64,000 nucleotides of DNA from Bacteroidaceae bacterium (lineage in GTDB: Bacteria; Bacteroidota; Bacteroidia; Bacteroidales; Bacteroidaceae), in assembly GCA_017509605.1 (NCBI GenBank), contig JAFWPH010000017.1, positions 1 to 64,000 on the forward strand, in the 5' to 3' direction. Positions within the stretch are counted from its first letter, which is position 1; every line of letters begins with the position of its first letter. The position numbers were made by a program, and so were the translations under genes. Shown here piece after piece: positions 53,642 through 63,700 of the stretch. The notes under the pieces were generated by a model. That model was not told the origin of the DNA. It saw only the letters and a program-made list of their open reading frames with translations, and searched no databases.

Positions 53642-53674
53642 TTTGGTAGTAAACGAATAATTTGTTTATTTTGC
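53642..53674 (+). promoter_or_regulatory. promoter for the beta-barrel protein
   Basis: TTTG at 53642-53645 and TATTTTGC at 53667-53674, 21 bases apart. The spacing is good; the -7 box is one T short. Start codon at 53768. Confidence 0.5.
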
Positions 53675-53767
53675 GAATTGTATTTGATAGGTGAACGATT
53701 TCGCCGTTGCAACAAAGCCTATGACTTTGATATCAGCGAATGCATTGATAACTAAAATGATACAATT

Positions 53768-54487
53768 ATGAGAAAACTACATTCCCTCTTGATCGTCATG
53801 ATGATGACTGCCGTGCAGGCATCTGCACAGACATACGACCTCTTCAATGGAGGGCACGAGGATGCACCAATAGGTTTCACCGTTGGTTATGTAAACAAAA
53901 CCTGGCGCACCAACTTCGATGATGGTGTTTTTCATGAGAATCCGTGGGGCGATGAGAACAAACGTCTGCACGGCATGCAGTTCGGTGTTGTTTACCAACC
54001 TTGCTTTCCGATAGGTTTTGGAGCGCATACGGGTCTTTTCTATGAACTTTACATCTCCTATAAGAATCCCGTTGTCAACTCGGGCAAACACGATGAGTTC
54101 ACCGAACACGACCTATACTTGCCACTACATGCAATGTGGAGATTTCCATTGTCCAGAGACTGCTCCTTCAGTGTCTATGGCGGTGTGGCTTTCAACTGGG
54201 CCATGTATGGCAGCTACAACGACTATTTCTGGACCATCGGACCAGATTTGGTCCCCCAACAGACTTCCGTGCCAAGGAGGTATCAAAAGTATGGTAACGG
54301 TGAGTTCCCTCACCACATGAATGTGCAGTGGGAAGTGGGCGGACAATTCAGAATCAACCACTTCCAAGCTGGCTTTACCTATTCTTTCGGTGCTACCAAC
54401 CACGATTTCTATAATGATGCCAAAACCCGTCAGGATAAGATCAACATCCACCTCAGTTACGTTGGCAACATCTTCGGCGACGATTGA
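53768..54487 (+). CDS. outer-membrane beta-barrel protein of unknown function
   Basis: 239 residues; signal peptide ends ASAQ. Alternating aromatic strands (IGFTVGYVNKTWRTNF, LHGMQFGVVYQPCFPIGFG, HAMWRFPLSRDCSFSVYGGVA, GGQFRINHFQAGFTYSFG) suggest an eight-stranded barrel, similar to OmpW- or PorT-like proteins. No specific family can be named. It converges on topB, with a long hairpin between. Confidence 0.7.
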   Translation: MRKLHSLLIVMMMTAVQASAQTYDLFNGGHEDAPIGFTVGYVNKTWRTNFDDGVFHENPWGDENKRLHGMQFGVVYQPCFPIGFGAHTGLFYELYISYKNPVVNSGKHDEFTEHDLYLPLHAMWRFPLSRDCSFSVYGGVAFNWAMYGSYNDYFWTIGPDLVPQQTSVPRRYQKYGNGEFPHHMNVQWEVGGQFRINHFQAGFTYSFGATNHDFYNDAKTRQDKINIHLSYVGNIFGDD

Positions 54488-54520
54488 TGAATCCTTTTTC
54501 CATCAACAAATGAATTTAAA

Positions 54521-54562
54521 CCAACGAGCCTGTCAGAACAATACTTCCGACAGGCTCGTTGG
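54521..54562. terminator. 14-bp perfect hairpin between converging genes
   Basis: CCAACGAGCCTGTC (54521-54534) pairs exactly with GACAGGCTCGTTGG (54549-54562) around a 14-base loop. It separates the barrel gene and topB and probably ends both transcripts; T-runs are short. Confidence 0.65.
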
Positions 54563-54574
54563 TTGATATCAATG

Positions 54575-56758
54575 CTATTCTTCAAAAGGCCGCCTAAACT
54601 CACAGCCCTCTTTCCATCGTGAGCAGCCGTAGGCTGTGCGCCCCTTGATGATGACGCCTGTCTTGCAAACTGGACAAGGCAGACCCACCCATTCGTCATC
54701 GTTGTTGACGATGGGAATATGCGGAGCAGTTGTTGTAGGCTGCGTACTATGTTTAGGCTGGAAACCTGCCACCATGCGCGTGGGGTCAACATTTGGATTG
54801 GAAGGCGTAGGGCCTGATGGCGGAGTGGGGGATACCACATTTGGGGCAGCATCTTGGTCTCCGTCCTTCTTTTTCGACTTTCTGGAAGTCGTCTTTTTCG
54901 GTTTAGCCTCACCATCGGCAGTTTCTTTTTTTGAGGATGTCTTTTTCTTCTTCAAATCCTCATCCGTTGTGGCAGTCACAAAACGGTTCGAGTGGTCGTT
55001 GCGCACCTGGTTCACAATCTCGACCACCATCTGCTTCAACTCCTCGATAAACGTACGGGCATCGTATTTCTTGTGCTCAATCTCCCGCAGTTTCTTCTCC
55101 CAGATACCGGTCAATTCCGCGCTCTTGAGCAACTCTTCGTGGATGATGCCGATAAGCTCCACACCTGTCGCTGTCGCAATCAGGTTCTTACGCTCCTTGC
55201 GGATGTAGTGGCGCTTGAACAAGGTCTCGATGATGGCGGCACGCGTCGAAGGACGACCGATGCCGTTCTCCTTCATTGCGTCGCGCAACTCCTCGTTGTC
55301 CACCAGTTTGCCTGCCGTCTCCATGGCGCGAAGCAGTGTCGCTTCCGTATAGGGCTTAGGTGGCTGAGTCCATTTCTCCGACAGCATCGGAGTGTGAGGA
55401 CCGCTCTCGCCGACAGTGAACTCGGGAAGTGTCCGTTCTTCGTCGCCCTGTTTCTCCTCCTCGTCTTTCTTGTCACGGGCATAGACCACACGCCAACCTG
55501 GCTCTATGATCTGCTTGCCTGAGGTCTTGAACTCAACGTCCTCCACCTTGCCCATCACTGTGGTGGTGAGGAACTTGCAGTCGGGATAGAACACGGAGAT
55601 GAAACGTCGGGCCACCAGGTCGAACACCCGTTTCTCCATGTCGGTCAACCCTTGTGGGGGCATGCCCGTGGGGATGATGGCGTGGTGGTCAGTTACTTTT
55701 GAGTTGTCGAACACCTTCTTGCTCTTGGGAAGTTTCTTGCCTATTAGCGGCTCGACCAAGGGACCATAATACCTCATGCTCTCGATGATCTTCGGGCACT
55801 TGGGATAGATGTCGTCGCTCAGGAAGGTTGTATCAACACGGGGGTACGTCGTGATCTTCTTCTCATAGAGACTCTGGATGAGTTGCAGGGTGAGATCTGC
55901 CGAATAACTGTATTTCTTGTTGCAATCCACTTGCAGAGACGTGAGGTCGTAGAGACGTGGAGGTGCCTCTGTACCCTTCTTGGAGGTCACATCGGTCACC
56001 GTGAAAGGAGAATCCTTCACCTTGTCGAGAAACGCCTGACCTTCCTCTTGGGTGGTGAACTTGCCTTTGGTGGCAGTGAAGGTCACATCCCGATAGATGG
56101 TCGATAGCACCCAGTACTGCTCAGGAACGAAGTTCTCTATCTCCTGTTGACGACGGACGATGAGCGCAAGGGTGGGGGTTTGCACACGGCCTATCGACAG
56201 CACTTGGTTACCCTGCCTGTACTTGATGGTGTAGAGGCGTGTGGCATTGATGCCCAAAGTCCAGTCGCCGATGGCACGGCTCAGACCTGCCTCATAGAGT
56301 GACTGGTATTCCGACTGGTCTTTCAAGGTCTTGAACCCCTCACGGATGGAGTCTTCTGTCAAAGAGGATATCCACAGACGTTTCACAGGACATTTGGCAC
56401 CTGCCTTCTGCATCACCCAACGTTGGATAAGCTCGCCTTCCTGGCCAGCATCACCACAGTTCACAATCTCGTCGGCTTGCGACATCAACTGCTTGATGAT
56501 GGCGAATTGCTTCTGCACACCGTCGTCGTTCTTCAGACGAATACCATATCTCGAAGGAATGAGAGGTAGGTCCCATAAGTCCCAGCGTTTCCAATTCTCG
56601 TTGTACTCATGTGGCTCTTTCAACTCACAAAGGTGACCGAAGGTCCAGGTCACTTGGTATCCGTTCCCTTCGATATAACCTTGATGGGTATGGGTCGCCC
56701 CCAATACATTGGCGATCTCACGGGCCACACTCGGTTTCTCTGCGATACAAACAATCAT
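54575..56758 (-). CDS. topB: DNA topoisomerase III (type IA)
   Basis: 727 residues. TOPRIM begins IVCIAEKPSVAREIA, with the acidic motif NCGDAGQEGELIQRW (DxxxEGE). The active-site Tyr is in TTYPRVDTTFLSDD. GRVQTPTLALIVRRQQEI and GIGRPSTRAAIIETL are family motifs. After a Lys/Ser/Pro-rich linker (about 620-690) comes a zinc-ribbon-type domain (CPVCKTGVIIKGRTAYGCSR). Relaxes and decatenates DNA. A -7 box (TAACTTTG at 56804-56797) lies upstream. Confidence 0.95.
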   Translation of the reverse strand: MIVCIAEKPSVAREIANVLGATHTHQGYIEGNGYQVTWTFGHLCELKEPHEYNENWKRWDLWDLPLIPSRYGIRLKNDDGVQKQFAIIKQLMSQADEIVNCGDAGQEGELIQRWVMQKAGAKCPVKRLWISSLTEDSIREGFKTLKDQSEYQSLYEAGLSRAIGDWTLGINATRLYTIKYRQGNQVLSIGRVQTPTLALIVRRQQEIENFVPEQYWVLSTIYRDVTFTATKGKFTTQEEGQAFLDKVKDSPFTVTDVTSKKGTEAPPRLYDLTSLQVDCNKKYSYSADLTLQLIQSLYEKKITTYPRVDTTFLSDDIYPKCPKIIESMRYYGPLVEPLIGKKLPKSKKVFDNSKVTDHHAIIPTGMPPQGLTDMEKRVFDLVARRFISVFYPDCKFLTTTVMGKVEDVEFKTSGKQIIEPGWRVVYARDKKDEEEKQGDEERTLPEFTVGESGPHTPMLSEKWTQPPKPYTEATLLRAMETAGKLVDNEELRDAMKENGIGRPSTRAAIIETLFKRHYIRKERKNLIATATGVELIGIIHEELLKSAELTGIWEKKLREIEHKKYDARTFIEELKQMVVEIVNQVRNDHSNRFVTATTDEDLKKKKTSSKKETADGEAKPKKTTSRKSKKKDGDQDAAPNVVSPTPPSGPTPSNPNVDPTRMVAGFQPKHSTQPTTTAPHIPIVNNDDEWVGLPCPVCKTGVIIKGRTAYGCSRWKEGCEFRRPFEE

Positions 56759-56796
56759 TCGCGCTTTCTTTCTTCGTTGCTTATTCTTTCAATATG

Positions 56797-56830
56797 CAAA
56801 GTTAGTCGTTTTTTCTGTATTAATCCACAA
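56797..56830 (-). promoter_or_regulatory. promoter for topB
   Basis: Minus strand TTG (56830-56828), 23 bases, TAACTTTG (56804-56797), followed by C. Confidence 0.5.
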
Positions 56831-56984
56831 CTCATAAAAGCTTTTTGACTTGTGCCACCCATAGTGGACGTGGCGCATCTGCCATATTGCTATGACGTGT
56901 TCAATAAACATCTTGTTGTAATGCGTTTTTCAAACCATATTAAGACCATATTTCTCCGTTTTCAAGATTTTTTATTGAAATAAC

Positions 56985-57015
56985 TTGTTATTATCAGAAA
57001 GGTTTGTTATTTTTG
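56985..57015 (+). promoter_or_regulatory. promoter for the large secreted protein at 57238
   Basis: TTG at 56985-56987, 20 bases, TATTTTTG at 57008-57015, followed by C. The predicted 5' leader (about 215 bases) contains repeat copy R2, which has its own TAAATTTG box at 57097-57104. Confidence 0.6.
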
Positions 57016-57030
57016 CTCAAATAAAGTCAG

Positions 57031-57180
57031 TTCGATGAATTTATGATAATTACAAAAAGGCTTTGCCTTACATGATAATTCATGGAAAATTCGTGTTAAA
57101 TTTGTGGGCATTCATGTTTATTATCAACGTAAATAGCCAATAATTAACCAATTATTATTTTCGTCGAATTCACGTAAAAT
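57031..57180 (+). repeat. dispersed intergenic repeat, copy R2
   Basis: Blocks in order: TTCGATGAATTTATGAT, AATTCATG (57077-57084), TTCGTGTTAAATTTGTGG, TTCATGTTTATTATCAACG, AATAGCCAATAATTAACCA, TATTTTCGTCGAATTCACG. Matches R1 over its full length and R3 from AATTCATG on. Confidence 0.8.
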
Positions 57181-57237
57181 ATTATTCGAACAATTTTTGA
57201 ATGTAAATAAACTGTTTCATCTAAAAAAACTACCAAC

Positions 57238-60200
57238 ATGAGAAAACTATTACTTTTAACATCACTCTTCATCATGGGGTCCATGGCTTCCTTTGCACAG
57301 GATACTTCCGAATGGACCATTGGTGAGGACGTGTCACAGTACCTCGAATGGGGTGACTATGACGGAACTACCAATGATGGCGGATTCTGGCAAGGAACTG
57401 AAGCCGCTTACAGCTTCAATGAGTGGGAAATCTTCCAGGGAAGAGATGTCGATCGCTACCAGCTCTTCTGGATGCCTGCAGGTGTCTATGAACTGAGATG
57501 CCAGGGATTCTACCGCGAGGGTGGAAACGGCGAAGCCGCCAAGATTTTCTTCGAGGGCAGTCCGACCAAGAATGCCGTGCTCTATGCTGAGACTGGCACA
57601 GGAGACCTGGAGACATTCGAAGCCACCAAGACCTACTCGTCACCACTGATGCCTCAGTGGGCCGACAAGAACACCATCCATTACTTCGAAACCACGGAGT
57701 GGACCAACGATGCCAGCTACACCTTCAATGAAGTGGAATACTGGGCACCAAACTGTATGGAAGGTACTTCTATTTATTTCGCAGCTGGACTCTTCGACGA
57801 CAATGCAGTGAAATTCGTGGTGATGGAGGACGGATACGTGAAAATCGGTATCCGCAAACCTGGTACCAACATCCCTTCTGATTGGCTCATCTTCACCAAT
57901 TTCCGTATCATCTACAAGGGTGATGCTGGAGAGGCTGCAGCGATTATGATTGCTGAAGAGGAGTATGAGAACGTGAAGAACACGCTTTACGCGCTCGAGC
58001 AGGAAATCATCAAGAACGGTTATGAGGGCTTGGCTGGACTGCTCGAAGATAATATCATGGACTTGGACGCTGAACTTGCTCCTGAGACTGTGGAGCAGTT
58101 CGAAGAGGGTACCCAGATGTATCAAGCACTCCTCGATGAATACAAGGCGGCATATACTGACGCCAAGACCATGGCCGCCATCGTCACCAATTGTGAAAGC
58201 ATTGCCGAAACCACCGACTTCAGCGGACTGGCTGCGTTCCAAAACGCCATCACACTCGCCAAGAATGTATTGGAGGCCGATGTCTATAATCTCACAAGCA
58301 AGGATGACTTCACCAATGCACTTGCTGAATTGCTCAATGCCCGTGGAGCTTATCTGATGAGCCAGGAACCTAATGCCGATGGTTCATTCGACTTCTCACG
58401 TACCATCGCCAACCCATTCTTCTGCAACGACGAGTACACTCCGACATGGGATGGAAACCGGTTCGTTTATTCCGAACAAATCGAGTCTGAGTGGTTCGGT
58501 GCTGACAAAGCTTGGGAGCTCAATGCAGAAATCGCACAGGGCGAACGCACCATCCTTGCTGACAATGTGATCATCACCAGTGATCCCGAGGCTGAGAACT
58601 GCTGGGTGGTTGAATCCAAAATCACCAGCGGATACCTCGGAGGTTACAACAATGTGATCTGGACTCAGGGTTATACTGCTGTTCAGCAGTGGGGTCCCGA
58701 GGCATCACAGGGTTACTGCGAGTTCCGTCAGGTTGTCAACGGCCTGCCCAACGGTTATTACAGCGCAAGCGCAATGATCATCAACGACGGTCGTGAAATC
58801 ACACCTGGTGGACAGTATGTGTTCATCTCTAACGGTGAAGAGGAATCCACTGGTAATTTCGACTATAGATACGGTGGATGGTGGGGCAACTCCAGAGACG
58901 GATGGCAAACTTGCACAACCGGTCTTGTGGAAGTGACCAACGGAAAGGTGACTATCGGTATGCGCAACAACAACTTCTACGCAGGAACAGGATTCCAACT
59001 CAAATTCTACGGAGCCAATCCTAACTTCAACGCGCTGCTCGCTGACGATATCGCCGCTGTGAAAGACGATGCCATGGCTCGTCTCTTCTTCCCAGGCGAC
59101 ATCAAGGCCTTTGATGAAATCATCGGCAAGATACCTGAGAACATTGAGAACTTCCAGGAATACGACGAGGCTAAGGAAACTCTGGCGGAAGCACGTAAAT
59201 ACATCGAAACAGCTGCCAGCGCCATCAACGCATGGACCGCTATCGATGACTTTGCCAAACTGCTGGAAACCTATGAGGAAGAATCGGATGAGTATGAGAT
59301 CGTCATGACTGCCCTGAACCAGACAATGACTGTTGGTGAGGGCGAGAACGACACCTATCAGGAAGCTATCGAATCCACGAAGGACTACAACGCTTACGTC
59401 AGCTACCTCGAGTACTATAAGAGCGCCAAGGAATATGCTGCCAACAGCGCTGACCTCGCAGCTCTCATCGCTTCACAGACTGAGTATCTCAAAGCAGATT
59501 TTGCCAATGCTGACAAACTCGCAGAGTTCAAGTCCGCTCTGGCTGTGCCATACAATGCCGCATTACTCGCCGCTCTCAACGCCGGCAGTGCTACAGAGAG
59601 CAACCCCGTGGAAGTAACTGCACTTATCGTCAACCCGTCGTTCGAGAATGGAACAAAGGGTTGGGACGGAGAACTCACTGTGGATAACGAACTGCAGAAC
59701 GCTGAGCGTTACAACACCAACTTCGATGTGTCTCAGACCATTTATGCACTGCCTGCAGGAGCATACCGAGTGGAGGTGACTTCTTACTACCGTGATGGTG
59801 GCGTAGGTGGACCTGACGAAGGCGCTTACATGAACTGGTACTATGTGGCTCTCGAAGACGTAGAGTACTGGGAGAACCCCAACGTGATCTTCTATGCTAA
59901 ATCCAACGAGGCTGAGGCGACAACCGTTGTTACCTCTATCGCCAATGCTAAATTTACTGAGCCATCGTTCACTGAGTACATCTCAGGCTGGCATGAGGCT
60001 GAGGAGCCAGATGAGGAAGGCAACATCATCATGGAGCCCGACTATACTTACATCAACCTTGATGAACCGGCATATCCTTTCGACAATGTAGTGTACGATG
60101 GTGATGACATCTTCTGGTATCCAAACTCAATGAGGGGAGCTTACTACGCATTCCAGAATCCTGATGTTTATAAGAACACTGTGGAAATCATGGTGGAGGA

Positions 60201-60447
60201 AGGACAGAGCCTGACATTCGGTCTCCGCAAGGATGTGACCATCGATGGTGACTGGTGTATGTTCGACAACTTCAAACTCTTCTACCTCGGCACAGAAGTT
60301 CCATCTTCTGTTAACGGCATCAACACCGCCGCTAATAAGGCATCCGAGATTTACACTGTTTCTGGCGCTCGTCTCAACTCACTCCAGAAGGGTGTGAACA
60401 TCGTTCGCATGAGCAACGGAGAGGTGAAGAAGGTTTACCAGAAATAA
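57238..60447 (+). CDS. large modular secreted protein with sorting-like C-terminal tail
   Basis: 1069 residues; signal peptide ends SFAQ. Three similar jelly-roll-like modules can be picked out by 'PAG.Y...C.GFYR': about 20-230 (MPAGVYELRCQGFYREGG), 380-600 (LPNGYYSASAMIINDG), and 800-1035 (LPAGAYRVEVTSYYRDGG); helical Ala/Glu-rich stretches link them (235-370, 600-795). The end (YTVSGARLNSLQKGVNIV, then a basic tail) is like a T9SS C-terminal domain. No catalytic motif is seen; binding to a polysaccharide or host surface is inference. Followed by a terminator and R3, then a related gene. Confidence 0.75.
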   Translation: MRKLLLLTSLFIMGSMASFAQDTSEWTIGEDVSQYLEWGDYDGTTNDGGFWQGTEAAYSFNEWEIFQGRDVDRYQLFWMPAGVYELRCQGFYREGGNGEAAKIFFEGSPTKNAVLYAETGTGDLETFEATKTYSSPLMPQWADKNTIHYFETTEWTNDASYTFNEVEYWAPNCMEGTSIYFAAGLFDDNAVKFVVMEDGYVKIGIRKPGTNIPSDWLIFTNFRIIYKGDAGEAAAIMIAEEEYENVKNTLYALEQEIIKNGYEGLAGLLEDNIMDLDAELAPETVEQFEEGTQMYQALLDEYKAAYTDAKTMAAIVTNCESIAETTDFSGLAAFQNAITLAKNVLEADVYNLTSKDDFTNALAELLNARGAYLMSQEPNADGSFDFSRTIANPFFCNDEYTPTWDGNRFVYSEQIESEWFGADKAWELNAEIAQGERTILADNVIITSDPEAENCWVVESKITSGYLGGYNNVIWTQGYTAVQQWGPEASQGYCEFRQVVNGLPNGYYSASAMIINDGREITPGGQYVFISNGEEESTGNFDYRYGGWWGNSRDGWQTCTTGLVEVTNGKVTIGMRNNNFYAGTGFQLKFYGANPNFNALLADDIAAVKDDAMARLFFPGDIKAFDEIIGKIPENIENFQEYDEAKETLAEARKYIETAASAINAWTAIDDFAKLLETYEEESDEYEIVMTALNQTMTVGEGENDTYQEAIESTKDYNAYVSYLEYYKSAKEYAANSADLAALIASQTEYLKADFANADKLAEFKSALAVPYNAALLAALNAGSATESNPVEVTALIVNPSFENGTKGWDGELTVDNELQNAERYNTNFDVSQTIYALPAGAYRVEVTSYYRDGGVGGPDEGAYMNWYYVALEDVEYWENPNVIFYAKSNEAEATTVVTSIANAKFTEPSFTEYISGWHEAEEPDEEGNIIMEPDYTYINLDEPAYPFDNVVYDGDDIFWYPNSMRGAYYAFQNPDVYKNTVEIMVEEGQSLTFGLRKDVTIDGDWCMFDNFKLFYLGTEVPSSVNGINTAANKASEIYTVSGARLNSLQKGVNIVRMSNGEVKKVYQK

Positions 60448-60489
60448 CATGAGGTGGAAGTGATTCCACAAATCATTTGAATTGAATAG

Positions 60490-60521
60490 GAAAGGCAGTT
60501 GTCAACCGGCAACTGCCTTTC
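60490..60521 (+). terminator. terminator after the large secreted protein
   Basis: GAAAGGCAGTTG (60490-60501) pairs with CAACTGCCTTTC (60510-60521), then TGTTC. A 12-bp perfect stem with an 8-base loop. Confidence 0.7.
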
Positions 60522-60544
60522 TGTTCGTAAATAACGTGGACTGC

Positions 60545-60650
60545 CTAATTCATGAGAAATTTTTGTTTAATTTGTGGACATTCATGTTAATAATCAACAT
60601 AATAGCCAATAATTAACCATTTTTTATTTTCGTCGAATTCACGTTATTTT
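60545..60650 (+). repeat. dispersed intergenic repeat, copy R3
   Basis: AATTCATG (60547-60554), TTGTTTAATTTGTGG, TTCATGTTAATAATCAACAT, AATAGCCAATAATTAACCA, TATTTTCGTCGAATTCACG. Lacks the first 40 bases of R1 and R2. Confidence 0.8.
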
Positions 60651-60785
60651 GGAGTACGGTTTGAAGTGAAAATGAGTGGAAAAACAAAGTTTTTCCGTTT
60701 TCGCTTGTTTATTTGTTCTTTTCGCCGTATATTCGCATATTAATTTGTCTGACTTTATAAATTACTAACTTTATACTCGTGTATT

Positions 60786-63700
60786 ATGAAAAAGATTCTT
60801 TTGTTATTATTGTCAGGCCTACTGGGCTGGTTGATGCCGACATCCTTGTTGGCCCAACTGACAGCGGGAACCTACTACTTCTACAATGTAGGGGCAGATC
60901 GTTATCTGAACTACGGTGGGGAAGATAACTATACGGCCTGTCTCAAACCTCATGGAGAACCACTTGTTCTGGCTGCCAGCGGAGATGGATTTACCGTTCA
61001 GACAGCCCTCGACAACAGATACCTGAGCTCGACTGCGACGAGTGAGAATGCCCGTCAGTCAACGGGTACGGTGTTCACTTTCACCAAACAGGCCGATGGA
61101 ACGTACACCATTAGTTCATCAGCTGGATTTATGGGGTATGACGGAACGATAGCCTCAAACCTTGCAGGAACCGTGGTGCAGATGAACCTCGGTGACGGCA
61201 CGAGTGACAATGCACGATGGCAAATCCTGACGAAGGACGACTTGTTGGCACGTCTCAGCGAGGCTTCTCCAACAAATCCTGTAGATGCCACATTCCTGGT
61301 CACCTGTCCAAACTTCGACCGGCACCATGCAAATCTGTCGGCTTGGACAAACTATACGACAGGAAATAATGTAGGGTATCTCTGCAACAACGCAGCTTAC
61401 AAGTTTGATTCAAACACCAAAGTAGAGCAGACGCTCAGCAATGTGCCCAACGGCATCTATCTGCTGAAGGCGCAGGCTTTCTACCGTCATGGCTCGAATG
61501 GTACTGCTACGGGTTATACCGAGGAGACTATGCCCTTGCATGGCGTGATGTTTGCTGGTGAGGATCAAGTCCTGGTTAAAAGTATACTTTCTACTGAGAA
61601 CAGGGCTTCCGATGACATTTATGGAACTTACGGCCGTTCGTTTGGTGGTGGCTACATCCCATACGGTGCAAACAACAACTATGCTGGTGCCTGTATCGCC
61701 TTTGACCATGGTCTCTTTGCTGGCAATGAACTGCAAACAACCGTGGCTGACGGTTCACTGACCATTGGCTTCAAGATCGACGAACTGACTCAGTATTCGT
61801 GGATTGCATATGACAACATCGAACTCTATTACTTAGGTCCTGTGCAGGATCTCACGCCGTTGAAGGAGCAGTACTACGCCTTGCGTACGAAGATCAATGA
61901 AGAAATCATTGGCCAGACCGACGCTTACACCGATAATGACGGCGCTACAACAGCCTTCACCACTGTGCTTGACACACAGAACGACATTGTTGAGAATGCA
62001 ATGACAGCTCAGGAAATCACCGACGCAAAGACAGCGCTTTGGGCTGCCGCTCTTACGTTTATGAAAGCAGTGAACATCAAAGGTACGGGCTTCGACCTCA
62101 CTACGTTCATGGTCAACCCAGCTGTGGCCCCCGCTTCTTCGGGCTCGGCTACGGGATGGACGACGACTGCCAACCTCGACTTTGGATCATATCAAATCAC
62201 ACAGCTCGTCGGCTCAGATCCGTTTGATATGCATCAAATTGTTGCCAATATGCCGGCAGGAACCTATATGCTGAAGGCACACGGATTCTATCGTCCCGGA
62301 TCTTTTAGCAGCACTGACATGACCACCGTTTCCACTACTGATGTACCCTTGATGATTTATCTCAACGAGACCCAGAAGGCGTTGAAGAATATCTGTGTCG
62401 ATGGATTGGCATCTTCACCAGGAAAGGGAGCCACTACGGTGGTGAATGGCGAGACCATCTATATTCCTAATTCACGTTCACACGTTCAGGCGTTCTATGA
62501 TGCCGGATGCTACTGGAATGAGATGAAGGCAGTGACGGCGGAAGACGGCGACCTCACCATTGGCCTCAAGTACGACACGTTCGTGTCGGGCGGATGGGGC
62601 GTCATCAGCGACTTCCAACTTTACTACCTTGGCGAGAACGACATGTCGGTTTGGGAGGAACAGCTTGCCCTCGCTGTCAACGAGGCCCAAGAACTTGATA
62701 TACCGACGGCACCAAAGCAAGCCCTTTCTGATGTGATTCAACAGTACAACGGCACATATTCCACCGCAGAGCAGTATCAGAATGCCATTGACCAAATCAA
62801 TAAAGCAAAGGATGCCGCCATGCCTTATGTCGAGCCTTATGCTTGGTTCAAGACGATGCGTACCAAGATTCAGGAGAACCTTATTTCGCAGACTTCTGTT
62901 TATACGGATGAAGGCAACGCCGCCGATGCTTACAACACTTCGCTCACACCCATCGAGACCAATGTGGAGAATGTCAGCAGTGTGGCTGCGCTTGAAACAG
63001 AGACCACCAACCTCTGGAATGCAGCCTTTGCCTTCTTGAAGAGCGTAACCATCAACGAAGGACAGAGCTTCGATCTGACTTGGCTCATTCAGGACGCCGA
63101 ATTCAACGATGCAGAATACACCAAATACTGGAAAGAGACGTTAACATCGAGTACGACAAAAGGCGTTGTAGGCGGCGACAACAAGGTCATGCGCTATTAC
63201 AACTGCAACTTCGATTTGGGTCAGACGTTACCTTACACACTGCCTGCCGGTGCATATCGTATGAAGGTAGATGGCTTTGAACGAACCAACGACCCGATGG
63301 ATGCAGCATACACTGATTATGCAGCAGGGAGCAGTGTCGTCACGGGTGTCATCTACCTCAACAACAACGAGCAGACCGTCATGAACCTCTTTGACGTGCA
63401 GAGCGTGACCAGCGACATCATGGGAGGTGTGCAACCCACAGGTGCCTCGTTCTATATCGCTAACGGCTCAGGTGCTGCCAGCCAGTACATCTCTGCCGGA
63501 CTCTATCCCAACGAACTCATCGCCGTAATGCCTGAAGACGGAGAGGCCACCATCGGCTATCGCTGCGCCAATACGGTGGCATGGACTGTCGTCGATAACT
63601 TCCGGCTGGAGTACATCGGAGAGGTGCCTACAGAGGAAATCACAGTGACCCCAGGTGAACTGACGCCTCTGTTGGCTCCGTTCACAATCAATGCTAACGA

